Positions 1 through 6,469 of a stretch of DNA of 6,563 bases are shown one piece after another; the first letter of the stretch is position 1, and each line of letters begins with the position of its first letter. Under the pieces are notes generated by a model. The model searched no databases. It saw only the letters and a program-made list of their open reading frames with translations, and was not told the origin of the DNA. Source of the DNA: Campylobacterota bacterium (lineage in GTDB: Bacteria; Campylobacterota; Campylobacteria; Campylobacterales; Sulfurovaceae); NCBI GenBank assembly GCA_011372825.1, contig DSAK01000171.1:1-6563 (forward strand), written 5' to 3'. The translations under genes and the position numbers were made by a program.

Positions 1-359
1 GAGATATTTGAGCCAAAAACAACACTTCTGTCTATGTCGCACCCTTTGCCGATTTTATGATTTTCACTTTTTGTTGAGAGATGTGGAGCAAACATTTTAG
101 AGGCTAAAGCAAGTTTCAAATAGGGCTCATTTGTCACAATAGGATAGGTACTAGCAGGGAGTAAAGAGGCATATTTTTGCTCGATGAGTACCGCTTTTGC
201 CTTGGTAGTAGAGAGTTGATTGAGATATTTTTCAGAGTTAAAAAAACTAAGTTGATTTGATGTCGCTTCACTTAGAGTATGGATGCCTACTATTTCACAA
301 TCATCGCCTACAAAGTCTACACCTATCGCTTCACATATCTGACTTAATTTATAACTCAT
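1..359 (-). CDS. lpxD: LpxD N-terminal part (UDP-3-O-acyl-glucosamine N-acyltransferase), cut by window edge
   Basis: Partial gene: 119 codons are present and the rest lies beyond position 1. LpxD transfers a 3-hydroxyacyl chain from acyl carrier protein to the 2-amino group of UDP-3-O-acyl-glucosamine, the third step of lipid A synthesis, in the cytoplasm. My translation begins MSYKLSQICEAIGVDFVGDD. It shows the family's N-terminal uridine-binding domain: the GI.TL.EA..NQLSFF segment at residues 25-40, KYLNQLSTTKAKAVLIE at 44-60, and IVTNEPYLKLALASKMFAP at 74-92. From about residue 102 (KIGKGCDID) the first hexapeptide turns of the left-handed beta-helix begin, which carries the catalytic domain in the missing part. 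The ATG overlaps the ilvH stop as ATGA (4 bases shared), so translation is probably coupled to ilvH. No strong Shine-Dalgarno is visible, only GAGAG just upstream. The same ilv-lpxD order is known in Campylobacter jejuni. Confidence 0.93.
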   Translation of the reverse strand, partial: MSYKLSQICEAIGVDFVGDDCEIVGIHTLSEATSNQLSFFNSEKYLNQLSTTKAKAVLIEQKYASLLPASTYPIVTNEPYLKLALASKMFAPHLSTKSENHKIGKGCDIDRSVVFGSNI

Positions 360-826
360 CTCTCAATCGCCACAATCCCACCACGCACCACTTCAATTGG
401 GTTATATCTATGCGTAGCGGCTATAAAATTTTCTATTCTTTTTGACTCATCTGCTGCCATTACGATAATCACCCCCTCACCTACATTGACAATACCGCCA
501 TTATAAGCAGAAGACAAAGCTTGAATATCTGATATATTCTCTTGGTTTGAAAACTTGATAAGTACCATCTCCTTTTCAACCATCTCTTCATGCTCGATAA
601 CTTTTAGTGTTGATACAAGCTTATTGAGCTGTTTTGTAATCTGCTCAATAACCCTATTGCTCCCTTTGGTTACTATAGTAATTCGCGAAAGATTGCCTCT
701 AGGTATTGGCGCTACTGTAAGAGACTCGATATTGTATCCACGACCTGCAAAAAGTCCAGAAACCCATGCTAAAACAGAACTTTCATTCATAACAATTACA
801 GATATCACTCTTCTAACTTCTTGCAT
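356..826 (-). CDS. ilvH: Acetolactate synthase small (regulatory) subunit IlvH
   Basis: Regulatory subunit of acetohydroxyacid synthase. It activates the IlvB catalytic subunit and normally confers feedback inhibition by valine. The protein is about 156 residues, usual for the IlvH family. It has an N-terminal ACT domain (about residues 4-80, with GLFAGRGYNIESLTVAPIPR and the LSRITIVTKG strand) and a C-terminal domain (about 80-156, including NPIEVVRGGIVAIER). Two adjacent ATGs are possible starts, at 829 and 826. The AAGGA Shine-Dalgarno at 833-837 lies 3 bases from the first and 6 from the second, the same spacing as in ilvB, so I chose 826. With the 829 start the gene would overlap the ilvB stop by one base (TAATG). 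The effector loop is unusual: in NESSVLAWV a Ser replaces the Gly and a Trp replaces the Arg seen in E. coli IlvH (NESGALSRV). See findings. Confidence 0.96.
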   Translation of the reverse strand: MQEVRRVISVIVMNESSVLAWVSGLFAGRGYNIESLTVAPIPRGNLSRITIVTKGSNRVIEQITKQLNKLVSTLKVIEHEEMVEKEMVLIKFSNQENISDIQALSSAYNGGIVNVGEGVIIVMAADESKRIENFIAATHRYNPIEVVRGGIVAIER

Positions 827-828
827 CA

Positions 829-2520
829 TTAATCCTTGTACTCTAGTAGCATATTGTAAAGTGCTCCACCAGATGGAACCATCGGCAAGACATTTTCAAG
901 ACGACTCACTGCAACATTCATCAAGCAAACTTGATTTTTCTCCATAGCATCTTTGAGGGCTTCATCAAACTCTGCTTTTGTTGTTACATTGTACCCGATA
1001 CCCCCACATGCTTTTGCAAGTGCAACAAAATCTGGCTGATGACTTAAATCGGTCTCAGAATATCGCTTGTCATAAAAAAATGTTTGCCACTGTCGCACCA
1101 TCCCTAGATAATGATTATTTAATATTACGTTGATAACCGGGATCTTATATTCTGAAGCGGTGACCAATTCTTGTATATTCATCAAAATTGAACCATCCCC
1201 TGTAATATTGATGACTACTTTATCAGGACATCCCCTCTTTGCCCCTAAAGCTGCTGGAAACCCAAAACCCATAGTCCCAAGACCACCTGAATTTATCCAT
1301 TGACGTGGTCTATCAAATGGATAAAACTGCGCTGCCCACATCTGATGTTGCCCAACATCTGATGTGATAATGGCATCCTCCCCTACAAGCTTACCAATGC
1401 GCTCTATAACCCATTGGGGTTTAAGAATATCATCACTATCCTGATAGCTCAATGGATGGAGTTCATTATATCTTGCAAGCATCTCTCGCCATGCTTGGTA
1501 TCTATCTGGCTTTACCTCCCCCTGCAAGAAATTAATTAGTTTGGCGACAACCTTATTTATATCCCCAACAATTGGATAATCAACATCTACTAATTTGCCT
1601 ATATTTGCTGGATCAATATCTACATGAATTATATCTGCGTATCGGGCAAATTCGCTCAATTTACCTGTAACTCTATCATCAAATCTAGCACCCAATGAGA
1701 TTATCAAATCGGTTTCACTCATTGCCATGTTTGAAGCGTAACTACCGTGCATCCCAAGCATCCCAATGAAGAGTGGATTGGTATCTCCCATAACACCTCT
1801 TGCCATAAGAGTCTCCACTGCGGGGATTTGAGTAAGTTGTGCTAATTTGCGTATCTCATCACCAGCATTACTTAAAACAACACCACCACCTAAATATAAA
1901 AGTGGTTTTTTTGCTGCGATTATGGCTTCGGCTGCTTTTTTGATTTGTCTATCATTGCCTTTGTAGCTAGGCTTATATGTCGGGATATTAACTTCTTTTG
2001 GATAAACAAAGTCTCCTATCTCAGCTGTGATATCTTTTGGTATATCTATAAGCACTGGTCCTGGTCTTCCACTTTTGGCTATAAAAAAAGCCTCTTTTAA
2101 TATGCGTGGTAAATTTGCTATATCATCAACCAAATAGTTATGTTTTGTACATGGCCTTGAGATACCAACTGCATCTATTTCTTGAAAGGCATCAGTCCCT
2201 ATAAGTGATAAAGGAACTTGACCTGATATAACTATAAGCGGTATAGAGTCCATATAAGCTGTTGCTAGACCCGTAACTGCGTTAGTAAACCCAGGACCAC
2301 TTGTCACCATCGCTACACCAACTTCACCTGTTGCTCTGGCGTATCCATCAGCAGCATGCACTGCTGCTTGTTCGTGACGGGTAAGGATATGCTCAAAACT
2401 TTTTTGTTTATAAATCTCATCATAAACATTCATAATCGCACCACCGGGGTATCCAAAAACTGTCTTAACTCCCTCAGCGATGAGTGCTTCGCACACCATC
2501 TGTGCTCCACTCATTTTCAT
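829..2520 (-). CDS. ilvB: Acetolactate synthase large (catalytic) subunit
   Basis: Thiamine diphosphate enzyme that condenses two pyruvates to acetolactate, or pyruvate with 2-oxobutyrate, committing carbon to valine, leucine and isoleucine. At 563 residues it is full length. Order of parts: N-terminal pyrimidine-binding domain with GYPGG (23-27) and the activating Glu50 in TRHEQAAVHAADGYAR; GQVPLSLIGTDAFQE (100-114); a central FAD-binding-type domain (about 190-330, with LGARFDDRVTG at 277-287); and a C-terminal ThDP/Mg domain with GDGS (441-444), Asn448 and LNNHYLGMVRQWQ (467-479). Pro103, Trp478 and Ser550 match the plant residues Pro197, Trp574 and Ser653 of inhibitor-sensitive enzymes, so those sites look wild type. 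The frame also allows a TTG start at 2532. I prefer ATG at 2520 because GGAG sits 6 bases upstream and the TTG would lie over that ribosome site. It is first in the ilvB-ilvH-lpxD operon, with its own promoter. Confidence 0.97.
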   Translation of the reverse strand: MKMSGAQMVCEALIAEGVKTVFGYPGGAIMNVYDEIYKQKSFEHILTRHEQAAVHAADGYARATGEVGVAMVTSGPGFTNAVTGLATAYMDSIPLIVISGQVPLSLIGTDAFQEIDAVGISRPCTKHNYLVDDIANLPRILKEAFFIAKSGRPGPVLIDIPKDITAEIGDFVYPKEVNIPTYKPSYKGNDRQIKKAAEAIIAAKKPLLYLGGGVVLSNAGDEIRKLAQLTQIPAVETLMARGVMGDTNPLFIGMLGMHGSYASNMAMSETDLIISLGARFDDRVTGKLSEFARYADIIHVDIDPANIGKLVDVDYPIVGDINKVVAKLINFLQGEVKPDRYQAWREMLARYNELHPLSYQDSDDILKPQWVIERIGKLVGEDAIITSDVGQHQMWAAQFYPFDRPRQWINSGGLGTMGFGFPAALGAKRGCPDKVVINITGDGSILMNIQELVTASEYKIPVINVILNNHYLGMVRQWQTFFYDKRYSETDLSHQPDFVALAKACGGIGYNVTTKAEFDEALKDAMEKNQVCLMNVAVSRLENVLPMVPSGGALYNMLLEYKD

Positions 2521-2526
2521 AGTTAG

Positions 2527-2530
2527 CTCC
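2527..2530 (-). promoter_or_regulatory. Ribosome binding site of ilvB
   Basis: On the minus strand GGAG is followed by a six-base spacer (CTAACT) and then ATG at 2520. This decides the start: the upstream in-frame TTG at 2532 would place the Shine-Dalgarno inside the coding sequence. Confidence 0.75.
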
Positions 2531-2551
2531 AAAATTAGGTATTTTGGATTG

Positions 2552-2581
2552 ATTATATCTAAAAAAGATTATATTTTTCAA
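2552..2581 (-). promoter_or_regulatory. Candidate sigma-70 promoter of the ilvB-ilvH-lpxD operon
   Basis: On the minus strand there is a perfect TATAAT -10 box (2552-2557) and a TTGAAA -35-like box (2576-2581), separated by 18 bases of AT-rich sequence with a T run. Campylobacterota promoters typically rely on the -10 box and T-rich upstream DNA more than on a -35 box, which fits. Transcription would start near 2545, leaving a leader of about 25 bases that holds the GGAG site. A second TATAAT (2568-2573) lies 16 bases further upstream and could be an alternative -10, but it has no -35-like partner. Assigned by pattern only. Confidence 0.6.
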
Positions 2582-2619
2582 AAACTATCCAGCATATCTC
2601 TTGCTTTTGGCATCTAGTT
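2580..2619 (-). terminator. Weak possible intrinsic terminator after the PBP gene
   Basis: About 10 bases after the PBP stop, the minus strand can fold AACTA (2615-2619) against TAGTT (2583-2587), with an inner AGCA/TGCT stem and a CC/GG pair, and the fold runs into TTTTT. The stem is short, interrupted by mismatches and bulges and low in GC, and the T run overlaps its 3' arm. It could end transcription of the upstream genes before the ilvB promoter, or it may do nothing, so read-through is possible. Confidence 0.25.
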
Positions 2620-2628
2620 GCTTTTTAA

Positions 2629-4695
2629 CTAAAATAGTGTTCCACTATCGCTTGAAATTGGTCTTGGTATCTTCCGTTTGGGATGCAAGCCATTATTACT
2701 GCTCGGTGGGGCATAATTGCCACTATCAATCTCTTCGATATTCAACAACTCTTCAGTTTGGATTTTTGAGTCTTGCTTGACAGCAACTTGTGGCAAAGGT
2801 GATGTGGCTGTATAGAGCTCACTTTTGCCATTTGCTTCACCCCTAAAAACTCCATTTGGGATATCAAATGACCGCTTCAAAGATGGCTCGATGGCTAATA
2901 TTTCACGATAAAATCGAGAAAATGCCAAAGTTGGCAAAGCTCCTCCTGTAGCCTTCTTGCCAATTGGCTTATTGTCATCTCTCCCTATCCAAACGATTGT
3001 TTCCAAAGTTGGAGAGTAACCACAAAACCATGTATCAACATTGCTATTTGTTGTCCCTGTCTTGCCTGCTAGCTCAATCCCTGAAACTTGCGCCTTTTTC
3101 CCTGTACCACGACGCACGACATCTTTGAGTATATCTGTCATAAGATATGCTTGTTCTGGCCTGGTGAAGTTTGCTATCTCTTTTGGACGTGTCTCATACA
3201 GTATAAGCCCCTCTTTTGAGACCATTTTACTCACCAATCTAGGCTCAATCATGTGTCCGTTGTTTGCAAATACAGAGAAAATTTGTGCCATCTTTAGAGG
3301 GCTCAAACTCAAAGTTCCTAATGCCAAAGACATATCTTTGGGGATATCCGGGATATCTAAAAAAGCTAATCTTCTGCTAATTGTACTCACTCCAATATCA
3401 TGCACTAGATTGATAGTTGCTAAATTTCTTGACTGCACCAATGCATCTCTTAGGCTCAGAAATCCCTTAAAATTCCCTTCATAATTTTTAGGTGTCCATA
3501 TCTTGCGACGACCATTTTCATAGTACTCAAATGTTCTTGCCAAATCTGTAAGCTGTGTTGCTGGATTGTAGCCCATATCAAGTGCTGTTTGATAGATAAA
3601 TGGTTTAAATGCAGATCCTGGTTGTCTTCTAGCTTGTGTAGCTCGATTGAAGGCACTTTTTTCATAATCTTCGCCACCAACAAGAGCTAAAATATCTCCT
3701 GTTTTATTTTCAACTACAACCATAGCTCCATTAAGCTCTTTGTCGTTACCTTGCGTTGGATAAGTTTTTTTGGCATTTTGCAAAGTTGTCTTGAGGGATT
3801 CTTGTGCGATGTCTTGGTATTTTAAATCAATGGTTGTATAGATAGTGTATCCACCATGTCGTACATCAGAAAATTTATCCTCCAATTGTCTTAATACCTC
3901 ATCGGTTATGTAAGGAGCAACATTACGAGCAAGTCCTGCTTGATAGACTGTTGGTGTCTCTTTGACAGCCTCTATATACTCCTCTTGGCTTATCCAACCT
4001 AAAGTCTTCATTCTATACAAAACGCTATTAGCCCTCCCTAAAGAGCGTTTATAATATTTAGTCGGATTAAGGGTCGTTGGTGCATTAGGAAGTCCAACTA
4101 AGATTGCGCACTCTTTGAGTGTAAGTTCATGAAGTTCTTTGTGAAAAAAACCATTGGCAGCAGTTTTGATACCATAGTATCCATTGCCAAAAAATATCTC
4201 ATTGAGATATCTCTCTAAGATTTGCTCTTTTGTTAGAGATTTTTCTATTTTAAGGGCAAGAATCGCCTCTTTGAGTTTTCTTGCAAATTTTTTCTCATTG
4301 GTTAGAAGTTTGTTTTTGACCAATTGTTGCGTTAGAGTACTTCCCCCTTCAACAAAACTTCTAGCTTGTATATCTTTGATAACGGCTCTTATGATAGCAT
4401 CAGCATTAACCCCTTTGTGTTCAAAAAAACGGGTATCCTCTATAGCAACAAGTGCTTCAATTACCCTCCCTGGAATCTCATCATATCTAGCATACAATCT
4501 ATGCTTTTCATCAAAAATATAAGCTATATGATTCCCCTTGCGATCCAAAATCACACTAGAGACTTGTGGCTTGTAGTCGATAAGTTGATCAGCATCAAGT
4601 GCAATCTCATTGTAAGCATATACAAAAGCTCCAACAACTGCAATCCCTAAAATGATACCTAGGATTATAGAGCCCTTTATCATCCTGTAAATCAT
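2629..4695 (-). CDS. mrcA: Class A penicillin-binding protein (PBP1A family): glycosyltransferase/transpeptidase
   Basis: Bifunctional enzyme that polymerises lipid II into glycan strands and cross-links the stem peptides, anchored in the inner membrane and facing the periplasm. The protein has 688 residues. A membrane anchor spans about 7-28. The GT51 domain follows (about 50-225): Glu86 in EDTRFFEHKG, GGSTLTQQLVKN (117-128), RKLKEAILALKIE with Glu143, and LNEIFFGNGYYGIKTAA (164-180). The transpeptidase domain (about 320-600) has all three motifs: SAFK with nucleophile Ser361 and Lys364, SRN (422-424) and KTGT (545-548). After about residue 605 there is a polar tail with proline and basic residues and no recognised domain. 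The ATG overlaps the stop of the upstream ATPase as ATGA. AAGGGAG at 4704-4710 lies 8 bases upstream and supports this start over the ATG four codons downstream. Named pbpA in some Campylobacterota. All catalytic residues are present, so it should be active. Confidence 0.96.
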   Translation of the reverse strand: MIYRMIKGSIILGIILGIAVVGAFVYAYNEIALDADQLIDYKPQVSSVILDRKGNHIAYIFDEKHRLYARYDEIPGRVIEALVAIEDTRFFEHKGVNADAIIRAVIKDIQARSFVEGGSTLTQQLVKNKLLTNEKKFARKLKEAILALKIEKSLTKEQILERYLNEIFFGNGYYGIKTAANGFFHKELHELTLKECAILVGLPNAPTTLNPTKYYKRSLGRANSVLYRMKTLGWISQEEYIEAVKETPTVYQAGLARNVAPYITDEVLRQLEDKFSDVRHGGYTIYTTIDLKYQDIAQESLKTTLQNAKKTYPTQGNDKELNGAMVVVENKTGDILALVGGEDYEKSAFNRATQARRQPGSAFKPFIYQTALDMGYNPATQLTDLARTFEYYENGRRKIWTPKNYEGNFKGFLSLRDALVQSRNLATINLVHDIGVSTISRRLAFLDIPDIPKDMSLALGTLSLSPLKMAQIFSVFANNGHMIEPRLVSKMVSKEGLILYETRPKEIANFTRPEQAYLMTDILKDVVRRGTGKKAQVSGIELAGKTGTTNSNVDTWFCGYSPTLETIVWIGRDDNKPIGKKATGGALPTLAFSRFYREILAIEPSLKRSFDIPNGVFRGEANGKSELYTATSPLPQVAVKQDSKIQTEELLNIEEIDSGNYAPPSSNNGLHPKRKIPRPISSDSGTLF

Positions 4696-5384
4696 TGTCT
4701 AAACTCCCTTTGTGAAAAAGTAGCCTCAATAAGAGTTTTAGTATATATCTCTTGTGGACTATTAAAAATAGTTTCTGATGGACCTGATTCGACACAACGA
4801 CCATCTTTGAGTACCACTATCTCATTACACAAACGGCGTGCAATTGTCATATCGTGTGTTACAAATAGCATCAAAAATCCTATCTCTTTACGTAATTGTA
4901 CCAAGATTTCTACGATTTCTTCACGCAAAAATGGATCAAGAGCAGTAGTTGGCTCATCTAATAAAAGCAAATATGGCCTTGTGCTTAGTGCTATAGCTAT
5001 AATCACCCTTTGTAGTTGTCCTCCACTCAATTCAGATGGATATCGTTCAAGTAGCTCCTCATCAAGTCCCACAAGATGAAAAAGTCGCCTAGCATCCCCT
5101 AGGTCTCCTAGCCACTGTTTTTTAATTTTTGTCATCGGAGAGAGTGCAGTAAAAGCATTTTGAGGGACAAATCCCATACTCTTGCCTCTTTGCAATAAAA
5201 CTTCACTTTGGATATCCAAATTTGTCTCTAAAGTTGCTGGTAACATTCCCAAAAGAGCTTTTAGTGTGAGTGATTTTCCACTGCCACTTTGTCCCACTAG
5301 TGCTGTAGATGAGCTCAAAGTAAAACCAAAATCAACCAACGACTTATCGCCATGTTTTATCTCAATCTTGCGACAAACTATCAC
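4692..5384 (-). CDS. Compact ABC transporter ATP-binding protein, Opp/Dpp/Nik-like
   Basis: ATPase subunit that would power a membrane transporter from the cytoplasmic face; the substrate is unknown. All nucleotide-binding motifs are present in 230 residues: Walker A GQSGSGKS (31-38), Q-loop Gln75 in VPQNAFTALSPM, signature LSGGQ (119-123), Walker B YLLLLDEP (138-145) with Glu144, D-loop TALD, and switch His177 in VTHD. The post-Q-loop segment, of the SLNPM type, and DEPTTALDP resemble peptide/nickel importer ATPases such as DppD and NikD. It is shorter than NikD (about 254) and much shorter than DppD (about 327), and it lacks their C-terminal extension. The start is GTG at 5384: AAGGA (5391-5395) lies 6 bases upstream, and an in-frame TAA four codons upstream excludes a longer form. 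It overlaps the BioF-like gene by 23 bases and the PBP gene by 4. No permease or binding protein is visible nearby, so the partner is unknown. Confidence 0.9.
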   Translation of the reverse strand: MIVCRKIEIKHGDKSLVDFGFTLSSSTALVGQSGSGKSLTLKALLGMLPATLETNLDIQSEVLLQRGKSMGFVPQNAFTALSPMTKIKKQWLGDLGDARRLFHLVGLDEELLERYPSELSGGQLQRVIIAIALSTRPYLLLLDEPTTALDPFLREEIVEILVQLRKEIGFLMLFVTHDMTIARRLCNEIVVLKDGRCVESGPSETIFNSPQEIYTKTLIEATFSQREFRQ

Positions 5385-6468
5385 ATTTGTTCCTTAGTAT
5401 CTTTAATGCTTTTTTAGTATCGTTGACACTCACACTTACCCTAGGTATAAGTCGGATTATGGGTCTATTTACAGTAGGCTGCCTAATTGCGCCAACAAAA
5501 AAACTTTTTTTTCTAAGAAAAGCTTGCATCTGTAGTGCCTCTTTGTTGTCATTGACCTCAACTGGAACAATCATCGAGTTTGGTCTGAAACCTAAAATTT
5601 TCTCAATCAAACTGTAGCGTTTTTCTATCTTGTAGCGAATCTTTTTTGCATTTTTAAAGATATATCGCAGATTTACAAGCGCAAGTGCCGCATCAAACAA
5701 AGATGGAGCAGTAGAATAGATAAGTGGTTTTGCCCTATTTTCCAAAAACGAAATTACCTGGCTACTTGCTAGTACATATGCTCCATGTGAGCCATATGCT
5801 TTGCCAAGTGTACCCATCTTGATGTGATTTTCATTGGGGGTTATGCCGTAGTGATCAAAAATACCAAGCAATTTTTTTCCCAAAATACCACTGCTATGTG
5901 CCTCATCGACAATCAATACCGCACCAAAAGCCTCTGCTATCTCAAAAATCTCTTTTTTGCACAACTCTCCACTCATAGAGTAAACACCCTCTACGGCTAT
6001 AAAAATCCTTTTTGCTTTTATCTTTTTGAGCTTCTCTATTAAATCCTCAGGGTCATTGTGTCTGAAAAATATACATCTTCCTACTATTAGCCTTGTTGCT
6101 AAAATCCCACTTGCATGGAAATCTTCATCTATCAAAAGATAATCCCCTCTTCTTATAAGGGTCTCAATAAGGGCAATATTTGCCAAAAATCCACTACTTA
6201 GCATTATGCCCTTTTCAAACCCATTTATGAGTGCTACTTCGCGCTCAAAAAGTGCATGTACTGTATGGTAACCACCTACAAGCATGCTTGCTTTTGGTGC
6301 AAAATCGTGTTGCAAACCCAAAAGCTTTACCCCTTTTTTAAACTGCTTTTTATTGCTTGCTAGCCCCAAATAATCGTTTGTACCTAAATCTATCAAGTCA
6401 CTATCTGCTAAATCTCTTTGACGAAAACGGTTTGCTTTTTTTAGTGCTTGAAGTTCTTTTTGGTACAT
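5362..6468 (-). CDS. bioF: BioF-like alpha-oxoamine synthase (PLP-dependent; probable 8-amino-7-oxononanoate synthase)
   Basis: PLP enzyme of the alpha-oxoamine synthase family, which condenses an amino acid with an acyl thioester with loss of CO2. The likeliest role is the KAPA step of biotin synthesis (alanine plus pimeloyl thioester). The 368 residues match the family length, slightly shorter than E. coli BioF. Visible motifs: NDYLGLA (31-37), the GYHTVHALFE region (66-75), cofactor-stacking His118 in DEDFHASG, EGVYSMSGE (160-168), DEAHSSG (188-194) with Asp188 and His191, the PLP Schiff-base Lys223 in GTLGKAYGSHGA, and IYSTAPS (250-256). Two substrate-side motifs differ from E. coli BioF: GSGGS is replaced by APKAS near 57-61, and the C-terminal RPPTVPAGTARLR-type motif reads RQPTVNRPIIRLIP (329-342). 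Family membership is certain; the exact substrate is less so. Its ATG is one base after the stop of the preceding gene, with only a weak AGG at 6477-6479, which suggests coupling. No other biotin gene is in the window. Confidence 0.85.
   Translation of the reverse strand: MYQKELQALKKANRFRQRDLADSDLIDLGTNDYLGLASNKKQFKKGVKLLGLQHDFAPKASMLVGGYHTVHALFEREVALINGFEKGIMLSSGFLANIALIETLIRRGDYLLIDEDFHASGILATRLIVGRCIFFRHNDPEDLIEKLKKIKAKRIFIAVEGVYSMSGELCKKEIFEIAEAFGAVLIVDEAHSSGILGKKLLGIFDHYGITPNENHIKMGTLGKAYGSHGAYVLASSQVISFLENRAKPLIYSTAPSLFDAALALVNLRYIFKNAKKIRYKIEKRYSLIEKILGFRPNSMIVPVEVNDNKEALQMQAFLRKKSFFVGAIRQPTVNRPIIRLIPRVSVSVNDTKKALKILRNKCDSLSQD
5384..5395 (-). promoter_or_regulatory. Ribosome binding site and ATGTGA start-stop at the ATPase gene
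   Basis: On the minus strand AAGGA (5391-5395) precedes ATGTGA. The ATG (5384-5386) is followed at once by TGA in its own frame. The GTG that shares its G begins the real ATPase frame and lies 6 bases from AAGGA, against 4 for the ATG. All of this lies within the last codons of the upstream synthase gene, so ribosomes ending there could re-initiate. Confidence 0.55.
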
Positions 6469-6469
6469 A

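Noticed and set aside
356..829. First ATG at 829 as the ilvH start
   Set aside because: Not excluded, but AAGGA is only 3 bases from it and 6 from the second ATG at 826, which also fits the usual IlvH N-terminus better.
555..947. Plus-strand open frame of 130 codons
   Set aside because: It lies opposite ilvH and ilvB, has no recognisable domain and no ribosome site evidence; an antisense shadow of real genes.
2521..2532. In-frame TTG start at 2532 for ilvB, adding four residues (MELT)
   Set aside because: The GGAG ribosome site lies inside those codons and is ideally spaced for ATG at 2520; family members start near this Met.
2582..2628. Possible small gene or leader peptide between the PBP gene and ilvB
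   Set aside because: The minus-strand frames are broken by stops within a few codons; the ATG at about 2595 gives only five codons (MLDSF) and has no run of Ile, Val or Leu codons.
3041..3484. Plus-strand open frame of 147 codons opposite the PBP transpeptidase region
   Set aside because: The minus strand encodes an intact PBP with all motifs; the plus-strand product has low-complexity composition and no family resemblance.
4184..4522. Plus-strand open frames opposite the PBP glycosyltransferase region
   Set aside because: They are complementary to conserved GT51 motifs and show no sign of independent coding.
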